DNA of 52,623 nucleotides. Source: Fibrobacter sp. Lineage in GTDB: Bacteria; Fibrobacterota; Fibrobacteria; Fibrobacterales; Fibrobacteraceae. The stretch spans positions 1 to 52,623 of the forward strand of contig JAKSIC010000021.1 of NCBI GenBank assembly GCA_024399015.1, written 5' to 3'. Position numbers and translations under genes: made by a program. A model generated the notes under the pieces. It was not told the origin of the DNA. It saw only the letters and a program-made list of their open reading frames with translations, and ran no database searches. The first letter of the stretch is position 1; the number at the start of each line of letters is the position of its first letter. Below are positions 40,912 through 48,939 of this stretch, piece by piece.

Positions 40912-41766
40912 TTAGTTTTGCAGATCCTTTTCTTCTTTCTGGATGCGCTTCTTTTCGGAATCTTTCTTCAAACGCTTTTCGTAGGCCTGTTCAGACTTTT
41001 CAATATTCTTTTCGACCTTCTGGATTTGCTTCAGAATTTCCTTGTCGTCTTCCTTGGCTTCGCTCTTTGCGATGGCCAAATAGCTCTTTGCAGATTCAAA
41101 CTGGTCCAAGTCATTGTATGCCTGGGCAATCATGAACAAGGATTCGGTGTGACGCTTGGAGGTGGGGTAGGTTTCAAGGAATTCCTTGAAGTAGATCACT
41201 GCTGCCTGGGGCTTGTCCATACGGAGGTAAAGCCTTGCCGTCTGGAATTCCTTTTCGGCTCTACGTTCCACCAAAAGACCATAGTAATAGTTGATGGAGT
41301 CGCGGAGGGGAGAATCCGGATGGTTGGAAAGGTAGCGTTCAAAATCCTTCATGGCGATGGTTGTATTTGCTTCGTCACGGGCGACGCGGTATTCCATGTT
41401 GAAGGAGGAAATTGCCTTGCGGAATTCAGCGGTTTCTACAAAAGGAGAACCGGGGAAGTTGATGATGAAGCTGCCGTATTCACCACGAGCTTCAATCCAA
41501 TCTTCCTGATTGAAATAGCTTTCTGCCAAAAGGAACTGGGTTTGTTCTAGGTAACCTGTACCTGCGCAGGTTGCGAGAATTTCTTCCAATTTTTCCACGG
41601 TGCGGCCGTACTTGCCTTTCTTGTACAAGTCTTCTGCAAATTCGTAACGGGCCTTGCACCATTCCGTGAACTTCATCTTTTCCTGTGGCTTAGAGGCGCA
41701 ACCAGAGAGGATTGCGACAAACAGGGAAAAGGTGAGCAACAGGGGTATCTTTTTGGTCAACTTCAT
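40912..41766 (-). CDS. bamD: Outer-membrane assembly lipoprotein BamD
   Basis: This 284-residue lipoprotein (lipobox ILSGC, Cys23) contains five TPR-like repeats typical of BamD, e.g. AEDLYKKGKYGRTVEKLEE and ESLFMIAQAYNDLDQFESAK. In the Bam complex BamD binds BamA and barrel substrates in the periplasm. The C-terminal ~55 residues form a highly charged helix (KNIEKSEQAYEKRLKKDSE) longer than in E. coli BamD. It is the first gene of an operon with a barrel and a PHP protein, divergent from lptF. Confidence 0.85.
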   Translation of the reverse strand: MKLTKKIPLLLTFSLFVAILSGCASKPQEKMKFTEWCKARYEFAEDLYKKGKYGRTVEKLEEILATCAGTGYLEQTQFLLAESYFNQEDWIEARGEYGSFIINFPGSPFVETAEFRKAISSFNMEYRVARDEANTTIAMKDFERYLSNHPDSPLRDSINYYYGLLVERRAEKEFQTARLYLRMDKPQAAVIYFKEFLETYPTSKRHTESLFMIAQAYNDLDQFESAKSYLAIAKSEAKEDDKEILKQIQKVEKNIEKSEQAYEKRLKKDSEKKRIQKEEKDLQN

Positions 41767-41831
41767 TTTTTTTCTTTTGTTAATTCTTACTTTTACATTC
41801 GTAAAGTAGAAAAAATTGTCTGTTTAGAAAA

Positions 41832-43244
41832 ATGATTTTAGTCCGCTACGTATTGAAAGAGCTAATTGCCCCGTTTCTCGCGGCCCTTTTTGGCATTACC
41901 TTTCTCTTTGTAGTGGATTTTTTGGTGAAAATTCTGGATAATGTGTTGTCCAAGGGTTTGCCCACTTCTACCGTCCTTGAAATCTTTGTGCTGAACCTGG
42001 CTTGGATGCTTTCCCTGTCCATTCCCATGGCGGTTCTTGTTGCTAGCCTCATGGCTTTTGGCCGCCTGTCCGGTGATCAGGAAATTACGGCTTGCAAGGC
42101 TGCGGGTGTTTCGCCCCTTTCCTTGATGCGCCCGGTGCTGATTGTTTCCATGTTGATTACAGTTCTTATGGTTGTATTCAACAACTGGGTTCTTCCGGAA
42201 GCAAACCATCGTTCCGTAGAATTGATGAGTGCAGTCTCCCGCAAGAAGCCTCATGCATTCATAGATGCGGGCCGTCTCATTACGCAGTTCCCGGATGTTC
42301 AGCTTTGGGTGAACAGAATTGATCCAAGCTCTGGAACACTGTACGGCATTCAGATTTTTGAAATGGAAAAGAAGGGCTCCCCGCGAATCGTTTACGCGGA
42401 CAGTGCTTCCATGGAATATGCCGATAACGGAGCCACTTTGATGCTCCGCCTTCGCAGTGGAGAAAACCACATGATCGATGCGGACAATCCGGAAAACTAT
42501 TTCCGCATCCGTTTCTTCTCCCAGGATCTGGCTATGAAGAATGTGGATGACCGTCTTGAACGTCGTAGCCGCAATTACCGTAGCGACCGCGAAATGACAA
42601 TCGAGATGATGCAGGAAGTGGTAGAGGACGCCGAGAAAAAGTATGAGGAATACAAGGTCGCCGCTATCGAAAAGCGTCTGAATACCTTGGTTGCTTTACG
42701 CGCGAATGTGGCTGGAGATACGGTGGTACCCGAAAATCTTGAGGGAACGCCTATGTTGGATTCTGTCCAGCGCCGCAGGTCTTTGCAGAAAATTCGCATC
42801 CAGGAAATTTCCGCACTTCGTACTACGGAGCGTTTCTATGGCCGTATGGAGGCCGAGGAAAAGCGTCAGGCACAGTACACTGTTGAAATTCAGAAGAAGT
42901 TCAGTACCGCCTTTGCCTGCTTCATTTTCATCTTGATTGGAGCTCCTCTGGGAATCATGGCTCGCAAGGGTGGTATCGGCACAGGTATTCTTTATAGCCT
43001 TGCGTTCTTTGTGATTTACTGGATTTGCCTTATTGGCGGTGAAAACCTGGCAGACCGCTTGCTGGTGAGCCCGTACTTGGCCATGTGGGCGTCCAATATT
43101 ATCATCGGCATCTTTGGAATTTTCATAACCATTGCCATGGTGCGAGACAAGTTCTCCGGTGATTCCAAGTTCTTTAGGGCCATTCGTGCTGTCAAGGGTT
43201 TCTTTGGCCGAGTCTTCAAACGTGTCACCAAGAGGTTCGGATGA
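41832..43244 (+). CDS. lptF: LPS export permease LptF
   Basis: This 470-residue YjgP/YjgQ-family permease has N-terminal transmembrane segments (LFGITFLFVVDFLVKIL) and the conserved SGDQEITACKAAGVSPLSLM coupling helix. A periplasmic beta-jellyroll-type domain (about 130-290) and C-terminal segments (FFVIYWICLIGGENLADRL) follow. With LptG and LptB it extracts LPS from the inner membrane. A charged helical insert (about 250-350, VVEDAEKKYEEYKVAAIEK) makes it longer than E. coli LptF (about 366). It overlaps lptG by 4 bp. lptB is not in the window. Confidence 0.9.
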   Translation: MILVRYVLKELIAPFLAALFGITFLFVVDFLVKILDNVLSKGLPTSTVLEIFVLNLAWMLSLSIPMAVLVASLMAFGRLSGDQEITACKAAGVSPLSLMRPVLIVSMLITVLMVVFNNWVLPEANHRSVELMSAVSRKKPHAFIDAGRLITQFPDVQLWVNRIDPSSGTLYGIQIFEMEKKGSPRIVYADSASMEYADNGATLMLRLRSGENHMIDADNPENYFRIRFFSQDLAMKNVDDRLERRSRNYRSDREMTIEMMQEVVEDAEKKYEEYKVAAIEKRLNTLVALRANVAGDTVVPENLEGTPMLDSVQRRRSLQKIRIQEISALRTTERFYGRMEAEEKRQAQYTVEIQKKFSTAFACFIFILIGAPLGIMARKGGIGTGILYSLAFFVIYWICLIGGENLADRLLVSPYLAMWASNIIIGIFGIFITIAMVRDKFSGDSKFFRAIRAVKGFFGRVFKRVTKRFG

Positions 43245-44341
43245 AATTCACCAGATATCTAATCTGGAACTTCTTGAAGATGTTCCTCATTGTCTTGCTT
43301 GGCGCGATCTTTATGTTCGTGGTCATTGACTTTGTTGGTAATATCAAGACCTGGTTGGCTCGCGATGTGAAGGATGCTGTAGATTATTACATCTGCTACC
43401 TTCCTTACATGATTTACCTGATCACTCCGGTGGCTTTGTTTATCGGTGTCTTGGCTTCCGTGGGTAACATGGCCCGCCATCTGGAAATGTCCGCCATGCA
43501 GAGCTCCGGACAGAGTCCTCTTAAAACGTTGTTACCAATTTTCTTCTTTGGAGTTCTTGTTTCCTTGGGCTCCTACGAAATGAGCGAACTGTGGCTTCCT
43601 GATGCAAACCACAAACGTTTGGAAATCATGGAAACCAACGCCCAGAAAAAGAAGAACCCCCGTGTCAAGGAAAAACAGGACTTTACCTTCATTGAAAATG
43701 AAAAGGCCAGCTGGTTTTTCAGGTACTACTCTGGCAAAAGCAAGGTCGGCCGTGACGTGGTTTTGCTGATTCGTGAACAGGGCCGCCTAACAGAACGTTA
43801 TGATGCAAAACTGGTTCGCTGGATGACGGTCAACGATAGTACGGGTGAAGGCTGCTGGCAGTTTGAAAGAGGCCACCACCGCGTTTTCCAGAGGGATGGC
43901 TCCGTGAACGCCTTCCGTATTCATCAGGAAAAGGCTTGCGGCAAGGTTTCCACCCAGCCGGATGACCTTATTAATGAACGTCAGGTTTCCGATGAAATGG
44001 ACTCCAAGATGGTGATGAAGCGTATCGAGGTCCTGAAACGTTCCGGTGAAGATTCCAAGCTTATGGAAACGGCTCTGCACTTTAAACGCTCCGCCCACTG
44101 GATGAATTTGATTGTCCTCTTGATTGGTGCCGCACTTTGTCATAGGTATAGCCGTTCTGGGGGCCTTTCTCAGAAGTTCGGCATTGGCCTTTTGATTGTT
44201 TTTAGCTATTATATTCTTGAACGTATCGGATTAAAAATGGGTGAGAACGGGGCGTTAACTCCATTTTGGGCGGCTTGGATAAGTCACTTCATATATGGGG
44301 GCGTTGCAACAGTGATGTTGTATCGTTCTTTCCGCTTGTAA
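43241..44341 (+). CDS. lptG: LPS export permease LptG
   Basis: This 366-residue YjgP/YjgQ permease has the first segment LIWNFLKMFLIVLLGAIFMF and the coupling region RHLEMSAMQSSGQSPLKTLL. A periplasmic domain (about 115-260) and final transmembrane segments (FGIGLLIVFSYYILERIGL) complete it. The length is normal for LptG. It pairs with LptF to form the membrane part of the LPS transporter. Its ATG overlaps the lptF stop (ATGA), and the GGDEF gene follows 19 bp downstream. Which of the two genes is F and which is G is set by the usual order. Confidence 0.9.
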   Translation: MKFTRYLIWNFLKMFLIVLLGAIFMFVVIDFVGNIKTWLARDVKDAVDYYICYLPYMIYLITPVALFIGVLASVGNMARHLEMSAMQSSGQSPLKTLLPIFFFGVLVSLGSYEMSELWLPDANHKRLEIMETNAQKKKNPRVKEKQDFTFIENEKASWFFRYYSGKSKVGRDVVLLIREQGRLTERYDAKLVRWMTVNDSTGEGCWQFERGHHRVFQRDGSVNAFRIHQEKACGKVSTQPDDLINERQVSDEMDSKMVMKRIEVLKRSGEDSKLMETALHFKRSAHWMNLIVLLIGAALCHRYSRSGGLSQKFGIGLLIVFSYYILERIGLKMGENGALTPFWAAWISHFIYGGVATVMLYRSFRL

Positions 44342-44360
44342 AACAGGTCAGTGGGATTGT

Positions 44361-46202
44361 ATGACTGTTTCTGAACTTTTGTTTGTCGTGTCAGGCTTAC
44401 TTTTGGGCCTCGCATTCCAGGGCGGAATGCTTCTGTTCCTGATACCTTTTGCCATCGTGGCTTTTGTGCTGGGTTGGCTGAATCGTCCCCGTTTGGCTGG
44501 TCCCAATAGCCAGCAGTCCACCGCATCCTTGCCGATTATCTCTATGGGCAAGCGCAATACCAGCACTGTTCCGCTGGTTTCCCCGGATCTTCGTTCTGAA
44601 TTCCGCAACGAAACTGGCCGCTTCAATGAACCTGAGGCAGCTCTCAAGGTGAGCCAGATCTGGGCTCGAGCAAACGCCGACATTAATGAAGGCATGCGCA
44701 ACATGATGCGTGCCATGAAGATTGTTGTTCCTCATGTGAACTCGGTCATTGTCTTTACCCAGCTTGATAGCCCTAAGGATTGGGGTGTCAGAAATGTGAT
44801 TAACGATAAGGAAGATTCTGTAAATCCGGGAACCCGTATTTCTGAAAATAGCGGCCTGATTAGTCAGCTCTTCCGTCCGAACGTAAACCGCATCTTGGAA
44901 GGTGACTTGACCAGCAGCAAGAGCCTTCTGTACTATATCGATTCCGTTCCTGTGAAGTCCGTGGTGGCAGTACCTATCATGAATTACAATGGTGTCCGTG
45001 TTGGCGCCTTGGTCATGGATTCTGTCTACCCGAACGCATTCAACGATCAAATTGCCCAGGCTTTGCGTTTCATCGCAGGTAGCATTAGTATGCTTGATTG
45101 CAAGGGCTTCTTCTCTGCCCAGAAGCACATTGCGCTGCAGCAGTACAGTGGCCTCTATAACTACCAGCGTAAGTTCTTCCAGACCATGACGGTGAAGGAC
45201 ATCTACAAGCAGATTATCAACTACGTCCAGGATAACGTTTCCTACGACCGCTTGACCATTCTCGCCATGAACAAGGTGAAGGAAGGTTCCGGCCGCGTGG
45301 TTTACTGCGATGGTATCGACGCTGAACAGTTCTCTGAAAAGAGATTCACCCTTTCTGACAAGGGTATCTTCGTCCTGGCTCTTATGCGTAACCGTCCTGT
45401 GGAACGTAGCTTCTCCCAGGGATTCAACGACTACGTGCCTCGACTGAATGACAATGAAAAGCGTAACTTGAATTTGCGTCAGCTGTTCGTGATGCCGATT
45501 GCAACCCAGCCGGATTCTACTGAAGCTGATATCGCAATCTGCTTGGAAAGCGCTAAGCCTGTTCCGTACACCGACCACGAAAAGGAATTGCTCAAGGCAT
45601 TTGCCGGTGTTGCTGGCTTTGCATACGATCGTGCCCGCAAGTTTGAACATGGCCGCGACCTCGCTATGCGTGACGGTCTTACCGGTCTTATCAACCATCG
45701 TACTCTTCACGAAAGCCTCCGTACCGAAAAGATTCGTGCAGATCGCAAGAAGTACAATATCGGCGTGCTGATGATGGACATCGACCACTTCAAGCACGTG
45801 AACGATACTTATGGCCATCCCATTGGTGACGTGGTGATCAAGGGCATTGCAGATACCATTAGTGGTGAAATCCGCAAGGAAATCGACATTGTCGCTCGCT
45901 ATGGTGGTGAAGAATTTGTGGTGGGACTTATCGAGACTACTGCAGAAGGCATGGTTGAAACTGCTGAACGTATCCGCAAGGCTGTGCAGAAACTGGTCTT
46001 CGACGTTAAGCAGGCTGAACCGCTTCGCGTTACCGTAAGTATCGGTGCGTTCCTGGTGACTCCGGATTTCCACGACATGAAGAAGGCTGTGAACAACGCC
46101 GACCAGGCTCTCTACCGTGCCAAGGAAGGCGGACGTAATCAGGTGATTCGCTTCGAGGAAGAAACTTCCGAACCGGCGGCTCCCGAAAATTCTGCTACTT
46201 AG
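44361..46202 (+). CDS. Membrane GAF-GAF-GGDEF diguanylate cyclase
   Basis: This 613-residue protein has two N-terminal membrane segments (about 5-42). Two GAF-like sensory domains follow (about 100-240 and 265-435, the second ending at YTDHEKELLKAFAGVAGFAY). The catalytic GGDEF domain (about 445-605) has DGLTGLINHR, MMDIDHFKHVNDTYGHPIGD and active-site GGEEF (515-519). It should make c-di-GMP from GTP. The inhibitory I-site expected just upstream (RxxD) reads KEID, so product inhibition may be weak. It is 19 bp downstream of lptG and probably in the same operon. The GAF ligand is unknown. Confidence 0.92.
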   Translation: MTVSELLFVVSGLLLGLAFQGGMLLFLIPFAIVAFVLGWLNRPRLAGPNSQQSTASLPIISMGKRNTSTVPLVSPDLRSEFRNETGRFNEPEAALKVSQIWARANADINEGMRNMMRAMKIVVPHVNSVIVFTQLDSPKDWGVRNVINDKEDSVNPGTRISENSGLISQLFRPNVNRILEGDLTSSKSLLYYIDSVPVKSVVAVPIMNYNGVRVGALVMDSVYPNAFNDQIAQALRFIAGSISMLDCKGFFSAQKHIALQQYSGLYNYQRKFFQTMTVKDIYKQIINYVQDNVSYDRLTILAMNKVKEGSGRVVYCDGIDAEQFSEKRFTLSDKGIFVLALMRNRPVERSFSQGFNDYVPRLNDNEKRNLNLRQLFVMPIATQPDSTEADIAICLESAKPVPYTDHEKELLKAFAGVAGFAYDRARKFEHGRDLAMRDGLTGLINHRTLHESLRTEKIRADRKKYNIGVLMMDIDHFKHVNDTYGHPIGDVVIKGIADTISGEIRKEIDIVARYGGEEFVVGLIETTAEGMVETAERIRKAVQKLVFDVKQAEPLRVTVSIGAFLVTPDFHDMKKAVNNADQALYRAKEGGRNQVIRFEEETSEPAAPENSAT

Positions 46203-46216
46203 CTTTTGAAATTACG

Positions 46217-46249
46217 GAGCCCGGACATTGCTGTTGCGGGCTCTTTTTT
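46217..46249 (+). terminator. Terminator of the lptFG-GGDEF operon
   Basis: GAGCCCG (46217-46223) pairs with CGGGCTC (46237-46243) around a 13-nt loop. A T-run (46244-46249) follows. Confidence 0.88.
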
Positions 46250-46259
46250 ATAGGTACCT

Positions 46260-47726
46260 ATGTTTACTGTTATTGACTGGATTGTCCTTGTTGCTTACCT
46301 GCTGGTATCTTTGTTTATCGGCCTGTGGGTTTCCCGCGGAAACAAAAACCTTAAGGAATACATGCTGGGCGGTGGATCCATGCCTTGGGTTGCCGTGGGC
46401 ATCAGCCTGATTGCTACTTCTGTCAGTGCCACCACGTTCCTGGGGGCGCCTGCGGATGTGTATGGCGACAACATGACTTTCCTTATGTTCCAGATTGGCG
46501 CTTTCCTCAGCATCTTTGTGGTGGGTTTCGTATTCATCCCCAGGTTCCGTAATGCGGGCATCAACAGCGCCTACGAACTTTTCGAGGTGAGGTATTCCCG
46601 AGGCGTAAGGCGACTGGCTGCGGTTTTCTACTGCTTGCACTTGTTGCTCCGTACGGGTATTCTTCTTTATGCGCCGTCCCTTGTGCTGGCTCAAATCCTG
46701 CATGTGGACCTGCGTTATGCCATCATCGTTTCTGCGGCGGTCGCCATTTTCTACACATGGTTTGGTGGAATCAAGGCGGTGATCTGGACCGACGTGATGC
46801 AGTTTATCGTGTTCTTCGGCGGTGGCGCCCTTGTCCTGATTCTGATTGCCAATTCCGTAGGCGGCTTCGGTGAAATGGCTGCCATGGCGTCCGAAGCGGG
46901 CAAGACCAAATGGTGGGACGCTTCCTTTGACATTTCCAACGCCCGTACCTTGATTTCTGCAGGCTTCGCTTATGCCATTCTGGAAATCGCGATCCGCGGT
47001 TGTGACCAGCAGTTTGTGCAGCGCTACCTGAGCTGCAAGGATGTGAAGGCAGCCAACCGTTCCAGCGTGCTTTCCATGGTCTTGGGCGTCATCGTTTCCA
47101 TTCTCTTCTACTGGGTGGGCGCCGCTCTCTACGTTTACTACCAGATGGCAAAGGCAGCACCTCTTCCCGAAGGAATCGGCCAGAACGATGTGTTCCCCCA
47201 CTTCATTGTGAACGGACTTCCTGTTGGCATTACCGGCTTGATCGTCGCCGCTATTTGCGCCGCTGCCATGAGCTCTCTTTCTGGCGCCATCAACTCCCTT
47301 AGCAACACCATGGAAAAGGATATTCTCGGCTTCAAGGAAGACGAAGGCATGGGGGGCCTCAAGCGTGCAAAGTTGTGGACTGTGTTCTGGGGTGTCCTTG
47401 GTGTATTTGGCGCCTTGTTCGCAGCAACTCAGCAGGGAAGTCTCTTGAAGAACGCCCTGTTCTTTACAGGTCTTTTCACCGGCCCGCTCCTCGGCATGTT
47501 CCTCTTGGCCTTCTTTATCAAGAATGTTCGCCCTTGGGCTGTGGTGGTTTCTGTTCTTTGCGGTATGGGTAGCCTTGTGCTGGTGCAGGGAATTCCCGTG
47601 TTCAGCGTGCCTGCTGTTCTTGGAGGAATCTTTAGCTGGCCCTGGATGCCGTTTATCAGCATGTCCACCACCATTATCGTGGCGGTTTTGATTTCCTTGG
47701 TTACAAAACTTGTTTCCAAGAAATAA
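46260..47726 (+). CDS. Sodium:solute symporter (SSS family)
   Basis: This 488-residue polytopic inner-membrane transporter starts IDWIVLVAYLLVSLFIGLWV. It has the SSS hallmarks SLIATSVSATTFLGAPADVY and YTWFGGIKAVIWTDVMQFIV, then AAICAAAMSSLSGAINSLSN, where small polar residues form the Na+ site. It takes up a sugar, vitamin or organic acid with Na+; the substrate cannot be assigned. The length is typical of the 13-helix SSS transporters. It starts 10 bp after the preceding terminator with no clear ribosome site, so the leader is short. It appears to be monocistronic. Confidence 0.92.
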   Translation: MFTVIDWIVLVAYLLVSLFIGLWVSRGNKNLKEYMLGGGSMPWVAVGISLIATSVSATTFLGAPADVYGDNMTFLMFQIGAFLSIFVVGFVFIPRFRNAGINSAYELFEVRYSRGVRRLAAVFYCLHLLLRTGILLYAPSLVLAQILHVDLRYAIIVSAAVAIFYTWFGGIKAVIWTDVMQFIVFFGGGALVLILIANSVGGFGEMAAMASEAGKTKWWDASFDISNARTLISAGFAYAILEIAIRGCDQQFVQRYLSCKDVKAANRSSVLSMVLGVIVSILFYWVGAALYVYYQMAKAAPLPEGIGQNDVFPHFIVNGLPVGITGLIVAAICAAAMSSLSGAINSLSNTMEKDILGFKEDEGMGGLKRAKLWTVFWGVLGVFGALFAATQQGSLLKNALFFTGLFTGPLLGMFLLAFFIKNVRPWAVVVSVLCGMGSLVLVQGIPVFSVPAVLGGIFSWPWMPFISMSTTIIVAVLISLVTKLVSKK

Positions 47727-47777
47727 AATAAGTAGGTTTATGGGAGTGGAGTTGGTTCGATTTTAATTGGAGTATTT

Positions 47778-48530
47778 ATGAAAAAGAAATTTGTTCTGTC
47801 CGCATTGCTGGTTGCCTCTCTCAACCTTGTTGGTTGTGACTGCTGCAATCGTACCCAGGCCTCTGCTAATTCCGCAGACGTTGGCTTGGTTCCCAAGGTA
47901 GAATTGACCGGACACAAGTCCCAGAAGTTTGAAGCTAATCAGTTCATCTCCAACTTCTCCATTGAACTTCGCGATGCCGATAAGGATGGCGCTTACAATA
48001 AGCTCGCTGAACGTCGCACCAAGATTTTCGATGTGGTGAAGTCCTTGGACATTTCTGAATCCAACATTGAACAGAACAGCGTTTCCCTGACCAAGGAATG
48101 GTCCTATGACAAGGGTACCCGCAATTTGGTTGGTTATGTGGCTACCCAGAATTTTGTGGTGAAGCTTGATTCCCGTAAGGATGCGGCTCTGCTGTCTCAG
48201 TTGTTGTCTGCTGAACCGGATATTGAAATTTATCCCACTCAGGCAACTTTGAAGAATCAGGATTCCCTTCAGGGCATCATTATCGAAGCTGCCGTCAAGG
48301 ACGGTATGAACAAGGCTTCCCATTATGCAGCAGGTGCTGGCCGCACTTTGGGTAAGATCCTCTACATCGGTAGTGAAGGTGAGGGCGTCTTTGCCATGGG
48401 CGGTGCTCGCCGTAAAGGTGTGATGCTTGCTGCCATGAACAGCGTCGATGTCCTTGCAGCCGATGTATCCTCCATCGCGGACTCTGTAGAAATCAGTGCC
48501 AACGTTCGCCTTTGGGTGGAATTGAAGTAG
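47778..48530 (+). CDS. SIMPL-domain (DUF541) lipoprotein
   Basis: This 250-residue lipoprotein has lipobox NLVGC (Cys20, followed by DCC). The mature part matches the SIMPL/DUF541 pattern of a beta-rich, oxidative-stress-linked periplasmic family. Examples are VELTGHKSQKFEANQFISNF, RRTKIFDVVKSLDISESNIE, VGYVATQNFVVKLDSRKDAA, and a closing SVEISANVRLWVELK. It is predicted to be membrane-attached in the periplasm. GGAG upstream of the ATG is a ribosome site. It is monocistronic, with a strong terminator after it. The molecular function of the family is unclear. Confidence 0.85.
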   Translation: MKKKFVLSALLVASLNLVGCDCCNRTQASANSADVGLVPKVELTGHKSQKFEANQFISNFSIELRDADKDGAYNKLAERRTKIFDVVKSLDISESNIEQNSVSLTKEWSYDKGTRNLVGYVATQNFVVKLDSRKDAALLSQLLSAEPDIEIYPTQATLKNQDSLQGIIIEAAVKDGMNKASHYAAGAGRTLGKILYIGSEGEGVFAMGGARRKGVMLAAMNSVDVLAADVSSIADSVEISANVRLWVELK

Positions 48531-48559
48531 CTATAAAACCCCTAAATTTTTGTCAAGTG

Positions 48560-48584
48560 ACGGGCATCACATGCCCGTTTTTTG
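48560..48584 (+). terminator. Terminator of the SIMPL lipoprotein gene
   Basis: A perfect 8-bp stem ACGGGCAT (48560-48567) pairs with ATGCCCGT (48571-48578). It is followed by a T-run. Confidence 0.92.
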
Positions 48585-48593
48585 TTGTTGATA

Positions 48594-48696
48594 AGTCGAA
48601 ATGGGGTGTGTTTTTCGACTAAAATTCGCTAAGTTCTTATTAAATAAAGAGTTAGCGAAAAGTATGCTTTTAAACTTTAGGTCATAAATTTATGAC
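48594..48696. promoter_or_regulatory. Three inverted repeats in the nrdD upstream region
   Basis: The 409-bp gap before nrdD is AT-rich. It holds AGTCGAAA/TTTCGACT (48594-48601 with 48613-48620), TTCGCTAA/TTAGCGAA (48625-48632 with 48652-48659), and a perfect 16-bp palindrome GTCATAAATTTATGAC (48681-48696). They may be operator sites or RNA stems. No specific regulator can be named. Confidence 0.5.
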
Positions 48697-48804
48697 GCTT
48701 TTTGTAAGATGTTGATAAGTTTTTGTAAAGCAATGTAAATGTGGAAAAAAAATTAGGAATTTTGAAAAAATTACCCCTAAATAATGGTCTTTTTATTATC
48801 TTGT

Positions 48805-48820
48805 AGTCCATATCTTGTGT
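48805..48820 (-). promoter_or_regulatory. NrdR-box-like site 1 (distal)
   Basis: On the minus strand it reads ACACAAGATATGGACT, 12 of 16 matches to the NrdR box consensus acaCwAtATaTwGtgt. It lies 33 bp (about three helical turns) from site 2, as is usual for paired NrdR boxes upstream of ribonucleotide reductase genes. Confidence 0.6.
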
Positions 48821-48837
48821 CTAGGGTTTGGAGGAAA

Positions 48838-48853
48838 GCACAAGATATAGTGG
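48838..48853 (+). promoter_or_regulatory. NrdR-box-like site 2 (proximal)
   Basis: GCACAAGATATAGTGG matches the NrdR box consensus at 13 of 16 positions, including all strongly conserved ones. It is 86 bp before the nrdD start. With site 1 it forms a 10-bp inverted repeat, so an RNA stem is an alternative reading. Confidence 0.7.
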
Positions 48854-48939
48854 AATTGAAGAAATTGAACTAAATTCGCCGGATTCGGTAAAAAGTCGCG
48901 TTTTTATCGGCTGGCGAGCCAAAAAATCTAGGATTGGTG

